Shown here: positions 58,297 to 64,000 of the stretch, piece by piece | Layout of the letters: each line of letters starts with the position of its first letter | How positions within the stretch are numbered: position 1 is the first letter of the stretch | Assembly: GCA_027422505.1 (NCBI GenBank) | Contig: JAPQWV010000364.1 | Coordinates: forward strand, 372,001-436,000 | DNA: 64,000 nt | From: Craterostigma plantagineum | Taxonomy: Eukaryota > Streptophyta > Magnoliopsida > Lamiales > Linderniaceae | Direction: 5' to 3' | Position numbers and translations under genes: made by a program | The notes under the pieces: model-generated | What the model was told of the DNA's origin: nothing | Database searches by the model: none | Seen by the model: the letters and a program-made list of their open reading frames with translations, nothing else

Positions 58297-59951
58297 ATGG
58301 CTGATGATAACAAGGAAGATCTTATGCAGCTCGTCAAGCGATTTGGAGCTTTTCTCACTTCAAAGATCTCTATATACCTCGGAAAATTGGTACCTTCTTT
58401 TTCATTTTTACAGACTTAATCAACAGTAATCACTTGATTAATTTCAGTGATTGGCGACGCAGATCTTCAATCCTTCGTCGAAATTGACATTAAGCTGTTT
58501 TTGATCCAGGATTCTCGATCAGTCGTTACGATAGCTGGTTTAGCCTTTACGATTGTTTTTACTTGGAGACTGTTGAGAACGCCGTGCTCCTCAAGGAAGG
58601 CAACCGCCGAAAGAAGAATTTCTGGAGATAGCAGTAGCAGTAGTTCAAGCGTTGGCAATCAGATTAATGGGAGCTCTTCGTCTTTTGTTGATTTCGGCAA
58701 TCCTATAGAAGATACCACAGTAGCCCGGAATGTGATCGATGATAAGCCCGTGAAGGTCTTGATAGAAAAAGATGTTCCCTTCTACTCATCTTCATCAAAT
58801 TGTAGTGTACGTGTGAGACCTTTTGAAGTATTGTTGAGTTATTCGTTCTTTTATCTGCAGCCATCTCTTGGTCAAATTGTAAGGCAGAGGTTGGCTGAAG
58901 GAAGGAAGGTAATGTATGTTGATAATGTGAGTTCGTATAAAATGATTATTACCATTCGTTGGTTGGTTCTGTTAACTTTGGATAAAATGATTCGGACGAA
59001 GAATGGTCGTTGGAGTTCTTTTGATGTTGCATGAATTTCAAAGCGAGTGACATTTTTTGATCAGAAATAGCAATTCAAACTAGGTTTATGGTTCGTTTTA
59101 ATTTAGTCGAATGATCTCTACGTATTCATATTCCCAACTTAATACGCAGGTAACATGTCGGTTGCTTGGGGTAATACTCGAAGAAAATAGCCCTGAAGAA
59201 CTGCAGGTTTTTGTTATTTCACCCTCTCATGTGTAATAATTGCTGCATGAAAGATACTTTTTGAGAAGCATTCATTACTGTGGTTTTTTTTCTTTCCCTT
59301 TTTTATTTTCCCAGAAGCAAGCAACTGTGAGGTCTTCGGTTCTTGAGGTGTTACTTGAGATCACAAAGTCCTGCGATCTTTACCTCATGGAGATGGTCCT
59401 TGACGATGAATCAGAAGTAAACAAGGGCTTCATCTTCTCAATTTGTTACATGCTCTTCGAAGACAAATCCCTAATATGACAAAATTTATGCAGATGAGAA
59501 TACTTAAAGCTTTGGAAGATGCTGGGGTTTTTACGTCTGGCGGCTTAGTCAAAGATAAGGCAATGGCTCATCTCTTTTTTTCAATTCCTAAAACAAATCT
59601 TCATTCGAATTTTATCGCACTCATAATTATATTTAATTTCAACCGCAGGTTCTCTTCTGTAGCACGGAGAACGGTCGAACATCTTTCGTTAGACAACTTG
59701 AACCAGATTGGCATATAGATTCGAGCCCCGAAATCATTTCTCAGTTATCTGTACGTCCTTTCGAACATAAAATTTAGTCATCTTTTTTTCTTCATGTATC
59801 GAAAGATATGGTTCTTCATCATCATTCCTTTTTATTTTTTTTCATCTTTCAGAGATTCATCAAGTACCAGCTTTATGTCTCGCCCGTTAAGCTCGATCGA
59901 CCTGCTTCCAACGTTTTTACCGTAGCATCCTTGGAAGATTTCTTCGCTTAA
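58297..59951 (+). CDS. PEX22: Peroxisome biogenesis protein 22 (PEX22), eight exons
   Basis: Exons 58297-58389, 58510-58806, 58861-58908, 59150-59206, 59315-59416, 59494-59559, 59649-59750 and 59853-59951 give 287 residues, close to the known plant protein. PEX22 anchors the ubiquitin-conjugating enzyme PEX4 on the peroxisome surface, needed for PEX5 receptor recycling. One N-terminal span, VVTIAGLAFTIVFTWRLL (about residues 36-53), is followed by a Ser-rich linker. The conserved cytosolic domain then reads PSLGQIVRQRLAEGRK, VTCRLLGVILEENSPEELQ, SSVLEVLLEITK, LMEMVLDDESE, AGVFTSGGLVKDK, FCSTENGRTSFVRQLEPDWHID, and ends VASLEDFFA. Intron 6 has a GC donor (AAG|GCAATG at 59560). An alternative acceptor at 58447 would introduce a stop, so 58509 is preferred. 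Intact. Confidence 0.93.
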
Positions 59952-60393
59952 AATTGCCCGATAATTCTTCGTTGCAGGGCGCAATAATACCCTTGTTCTC
60001 TACGCTGACTGAATATATTTCTAAATTCTTTTCATCTTTCGGAATCTTTAGGGGAGTAGAAACATATATTTTGCTTCACCTGCAGTTTGTTGCTGAATCT
60101 TTTCTGGGATTTGTATGATAATGTGCCTTAGGACATATATCTCTCCTCTTTCTTCTGTTACATTAGACCCCATTTTGTACTATATTAGATCGTTATTACC
60201 CTCTCTCTCTCTCTCTCTCTCTCTCTTGCACATAACTGCACTAGCATAGAATTGATATCTAAGAAAATCAATGAGATCCAAAGCGATATGATACATAAAA
60301 CCAAGGCACAAGTCTTTTCTAGGAAAGAAGGAGCATTGAGCCCACAGATGACACAATTGAGTAAAAGAGCTATTTCCTTTCCCAAGCAAAGCT
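59952..60393. repeat. Convergent 3' region with (CT)n microsatellite
   Basis: Lies between the ends of PEX22 (+) and the HCA59-type gene (-). A CT run occupies 60200-60226. Otherwise T-rich 3' UTR sequence. Confidence 0.5.
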
Positions 60394-61855
60394 TTATCGA
60401 CGCATAACACGCTGTCTTTCTCTTTTACGGAAGCGTTCAAGCATTAGCTCGTCGGTGGCAGCTTGCCTTCGAACAGCAGCAGAATCTTGCCCAGAATCGG
60501 ATTGTCTTGATTCAACGCCGTCTGAAGGGGCTTTGTCCTTTTTGTGAAGATGTTGATTTTCTGAAAATTTAGACATGTTTAATGAATGTTACTAAAATCT
60601 GAGCAAGAACACTACAAATTTGGAAGCTTTGTAAACTGAACAAACAAGCTATATCATCAGATCAAACACGGAAGCTTTTCTCTGCAACTGACATATTAAA
60701 CCCCCAAGAGATCTTCTATGGATGAACACATGTTAACCCAATCAGAAAGGACGAACCTTTTCTAAGCTTGTCGCCGTGGTCCTTTCCGCGAAGAATGAAG
60801 TCAGCACTGAAACTCGAGGGAATATTGGACTCCACGGTGCCACGCCCCGTAAGTCTCTTCTCCTGAATGAGTTTTTTTGCAGCTTCTGTTTCCTCGATAT
60901 TGCGTAACTTGTATCTGTACAAAAATCATGAAAAGCGTGAATCCACTTTCAGTGAATATATGTAGATAGTGGATTATGGGATAAACTATCCACTGCAACG
61001 TAAATGAACATACTCTATGGGAAGCTGTATTTCTGCTATCCTGTTGTCCACTGCGTAGAGTTTTCATTCGAGCTTCGTTTCTTCACCTGATATAACATCA
61101 AATTGGATTTCTTAGAACAGCTGAAAGTTTGTCATTACAGCAAACATGTAAAAAGGGCACAAGGGAAGAACTTGTTAGCTCACTTTCAGATTCTCTGGAA
61201 TTTTATACAACTCATCCTCTGCACGCTTAACCTCATTGTCAATCTGATCCTGCGTATCGATATTTTTGCCCTTTTTCTTTGCCAATTCTTGTTCCACATA
61301 CCTCAACCTGCCCTTAACATGCTTAGAAACTGGATCTTAAACCTTATAGTTAACAAACAACCCGAAAATAAACACAACGACCCAAAAAGGCAAGGCAAAG
61401 GAAAGAGACGTTGAAAGATCGCTTTACATATTTGGATCTTCAACCATGACGGCAGTTTCTTGAGCAAATGTGTCCTGCAAAACCAATTCATCCTTCTCCA
61501 AGTCACCATCACCAACGCCCTTATCGATCTTAACAGTGGTGCGAGCCAAACCTCTTGGGCTGCTATTATCTCTCTGTTGTAGGGTTGGCAACGCAGGGAT
61601 TCCAGATCTCTTCTCTCTCTGTCTCTGAAGAAATTTTACCTCCTCCAATGTTAAACCCAATCTGATTACCGAAAAATTATCATCCTTTTGAGCAAGAACT
61701 TAGCTTAAATCATCTATAATAGAAGTACCGGAGCGACAATAACAAATAAATAACAAATAAAAGGGGGAAAAGTAGCATAACACGCACGTTTCCTCATTAT
61801 CGGGATCTTCATCCTCGGTTTCCAAACGTCGTTTCCGAAAATTCTTCGCCTTCAT
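60394..61855 (-). CDS. C9orf78/HCA59 family protein (splicing-associated), six exons, one apparent frameshift
   Basis: Exons 61855-61788, 61661-61428, 61307-61184, 61086-61014, 60914-60757 and 60560-60394; about 274 residues. It starts MKAKNFRKRRLETEDEDPDNEE. Family landmarks: LGLTLEEVKFLQRQREKRSGIPA, LQDTFAQETAVMVEDPNM, YVEQELAKKKG, YKLRNIEETEAAKKLIQEKR, and a basic C-terminus RERQRVMRR. The human member (hepatocellular carcinoma-associated antigen 59, related to yeast Tls1) associates with the spliceosome; a nuclear splicing role is inferred here. In exon 4, GGATAGC stands where GGAATAGC is needed (about 61038), producing an in-frame TAG. All splice junctions otherwise fit, so this is either a sequencing deletion or a null allele. 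Confidence 0.82.
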
Positions 61856-62529
61856 TCTCAACGTCTGCTTCTTTTTCCCTTCAATCCTATTTACCAGTTT
61901 GCGGACTCCTCAACTACGATTTGGTGAAATTTGGAAATAAATTAACTAAAACACCGTCAGAGAGATACATCAAATCAACTATTTCCCAAATTATAGACAG
62001 AAACATAAAAAAAACTGGAGAATTGATAGGTTTACCTTGACTGAGGGGAGCTCGAGCTATCGTCAGGCAAGCTCAAAAGCCGATGAGTTCGAAAGGCGAA
62101 TTGAGCGTTTATTGTGTGTGTGTGTGTGTGTGAAATTCGAACTCCCAATGAAACTTCATTCTTATTTGGGCCCTAAATGTAATTCTTATTCGGCCGTTTA
62201 TTTGGGCGGAATTGGGCCTAATTTGCTAAGTTGAAGGCAATGTGATAATGATGCAATAGTAAGATTAGTCATCTTAGCAGTGTATTTGGATTTGATGGGT
62301 ATATGTTATTTGTGTACGAGTATAGAAGGATTTCTTTGATAGAGTATTTATTATGTTTGATATGAATGTTTTAATTATTTGGATAATGATGTATGATAGT
62401 GATTGATGTATGTGTGAGATGTGTATATAATTTGTTAAATATACGAAATCACATTTTTACCCTTCAAAAATTAAACCTATTAAAAAATTTAGAAAAACTA
62501 CACACGTCTTCATTGTCTTCAGCGCATTG
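61856..62529. repeat. Promoter region of the HCA59-type gene with (TG)n, then AT-rich spacer
   Basis: A GT run lies at 62114-62132. 62280-62510 is AT-rich without coding signal. Confidence 0.45.
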
Positions 62530-62887
62530 TTGCAAAACTCGGCCTAGGCGGCCGAGTAGGCGCCGCCTAGGCGCTCGGCGGGCCTGACCGAGGCGAGTAT
62601 CGCCTAATCGGCCAGTCTAGGCGTCGGAACCGGTTAGTCGGCCTGGGCGGCCGAGTTATTTTTTTTTCTATTTTTTATTTTTTTCTGAATTTTTTTATAC
62701 CACAAATTTATTAAGGATACTATTTCTGTAGATGAATAAATCAAATATATATTTACTTTGGTATTAGCATATAAAAAAAAATAAAAAATGAGTATACCGC
62801 CTAATTTCCGCCTAGAAACCGCCTACTCCCTGCCTAGGCTGCTAGGCCCCTGCCGGGCGTCCGACTAGCGCCTAGCGAGTTTTGCAA
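62530..62887. mobile_element. GC-rich-ended MITE with 12-bp perfect inverted repeats
   Basis: 358 bp. Starts TTGCAAAACTCG and ends CGAGTTTTGCAA. The 5-bp flanks CATTG (62525-62529 and 62888-62892) match. The terminal 100 bases on each side are packed with GCCTAGGCG/CGCCTAGGC words, and the middle is AT-rich. Such TGCAAAACTCGG..CTAGGCG elements are widespread in plants and usually classed near hAT. Confidence 0.8.
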
Positions 62888-63093
62888 CATTGTCTTCAGG
62901 TCGTCTTCAGCAGCTCAATTACATAGGTTTCACACCAGAACAGCCATCAACAACCAAAAAGACATTTTCAACTCAAAAGTAAAATCATAATAATGCATTT
63001 TACCTTGCTTGGCTTCAACAAACATGAAAGAGGCCTAACAGAAGCAGATGAGCAGTGAAATAAGCCATTGTTTGGATCTGAAACCAATTAGAT

Positions 63094-64000
63094 GTAGGGT
63101 AGACCTGGGCTTTGGGCCGGATTGGGCCGGTTCTACCGGTTCCGGTTCTACCGGTTCCGGCACTGTTCCGGTTCCGGTTCCGGGTCCGGTTCCGGAACCA
63201 TTTTCCAGGGACCGGACCAGAACCATAAGAAGAACCCCCGGGCCTCTTTTGGGCCGGTTCCGGTACGTTTAATTTTTTTTATTTTTTATTTTATTATTTT
63301 TTTGCTATGAATACAAAAAAGGAAAAAATATTCGAAATAAATAATACAATTTATTCGACTTGACTATTAATTAAAACTATGTTAGAGGCCTCTTCGTCTT
63401 CGTCCGAACTGGAAGAACGGAACTCGTCGATGGCGTTCTCCCGTCGGTTCTTCGATTCGGCCAAATACCAATCCTTCAATAATGTTAACATTGCGAGGGA
63501 AGTCGGGTTAAGGCTCGCGCGTCTGTCGCCGATAATTCGCCCGGAGGTAGAGAATGCGGACTCGGAGGCGACGCTAGACGCTTGCACGGCTAAAACGTCT
63601 CGAGCGACGGCGGAGAGGGTCGGATAAAGAGTCGCGTTCGACTTCCACCAGGCCAAAACGTCGAAGTCTTCGGGAGTCTGGAAGTTGTGGCTCAGGTAGA
63701 GCTGGATCTCATTCGTGTTCGACCCCGACGCACGCGTTTTGGTCTTCGTCTTTTGCGCCTTCAATCTTCGTAGTAGTCCCATTGCGCCGCCGCCTCCTTC
63801 CGACGAACCGGCTTCGCTCGCTGGTACGGGTTGCTCCACGCTATGTCCCTGCTCAGATGCATAAAAAGAAAAAAGTTCTTGGAGAGAAGCGTGAATTGAC
63901 GCCTTTTGGTCGTCCACTTTCTTTCCAAGAAACTGAGCATAATATTCGAAAAAAATATCAAATGTATCAAAACCGCAACTAGGATCGAGTATGTCCGACA
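63094..64000 (-). mobile_element. 3' part of a hAT transposon, runs off right edge
   Basis: The likely terminus is TAGGGTAGACCTGGGC near 63095, followed by subterminal GGGCCGG and many GGTTCCGG/CCGGTTC repeats (63110-63260). After an AT-rich 3' UTR comes the transposase C-terminus on the minus strand. The other end is outside the window. Confidence 0.75.
63351..64000 (-). CDS. hAT transposase, C-terminal part with dimerisation domain
   Basis: An open frame from the right edge to the stop at 63351, about 216 codons. From the edge it reads ILDPSCGFDTFDIFFEYY, a typical hAT stretch, then a Gly/Ser-rich linker. The dimerisation domain follows: ELQLYL-like EIQLYLSHNFQ, FDVLAWWKSNATLYPTLSAVARDVLA, SESAFSTSGRIIGDRRASL and MLTLLKDWYL. 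The tail is acidic and Ser-rich (RSSSSDEDEEA). No lesion is visible in this part, so the element could be autonomous. The catalytic and BED zinc-finger parts are outside the window. Confidence 0.88.
   Translation of the reverse strand, partial: SDILDPSCGFDTFDIFFEYYAQFLGKKVDDQKASIHASLQELFSFYASEQGHSVEQPVPASEAGSSEGGGGAMGLLRRLKAQKTKTKTRASGSNTNEIQLYLSHNFQTPEDFDVLAWWKSNATLYPTLSAVARDVLAVQASSVASESAFSTSGRIIGDRRASLNPTSLAMLTLLKDWYLAESKNRRENAIDEFRSSSSDEDEEASNIVLINSQVE

Overview
Plant nuclear DNA, almost certainly from a eudicot. Genes have many short AT-rich introns with GT-AG (twice GC-AG) borders, and the proteins are plant families: a polyol transporter, an RMA-type RING ligase, a myristoylated CDK-like kinase and PEX22. 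The transposons are typical of plants: a Sirevirus-like copia, hAT and Mutator-like elements. I cannot name the species.

Layout. 0-14 kb: start of an unrecognised acidic protein running off the left edge (-), a small MGCC membrane-anchor protein (+), a 4.8 kb non-autonomous Mutator-like element full of tandem repeats, a small single-pass membrane protein (-), and a two-exon kelch gene (-) whose second exon is bracketed by two inverted copies of one MITE. 13.6-20.4 kb: tRNA-Gln(CTG), a polyol transporter (+), a C2H2/RING zinc-finger protein (+) and an RMA-type E3 ligase (-). 21.5-36.8 kb: nested transposons. An LTR element without recognisable coding sequence (LTRs 21552-22035 and 36356-36829) contains a 1.1 kb hAT element (8-bp target duplication) and a 10.35 kb Sirevirus-like copia (5-bp duplication, primer site, polypurine tract, broken gag-pol, and a third gene after pol). 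38-40.7 kb: an eight-exon CDK-like kinase (+). 41.3-46.2 kb: a second tandem-repeat element related to the first Mutator-like one, itself split by a hAT element. 46.2-50.2 kb: one LTR and non-coding debris. 50.9-61.9 kb: a compact gene block with a plastid cupin (-), a FAD-dependent oxidoreductase (+), a one-TM protein (+), PEX22 (+) and a C9orf78/HCA59-type protein (-). 62.5-64 kb: a GC-rich MITE and the 3' half of a hAT transposase gene running off the right edge.

The genes are unrelated housekeeping and regulatory loci with their own promoters, as is normal for a plant; I see no operon-like unit or biosynthetic cluster. Two observations stand out. First, a short palindromic module, ATGTTG-N2/3-CAACAT with extra half-sites at 12-bp pitch, recurs at about fifteen places through both LTRs and the interior of the Sirevirus-like element. 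Second, six single-base, homopolymer-type indels break three otherwise well-preserved genes between 51 and 61 kb, which points to residual sequencing error or recent decay.
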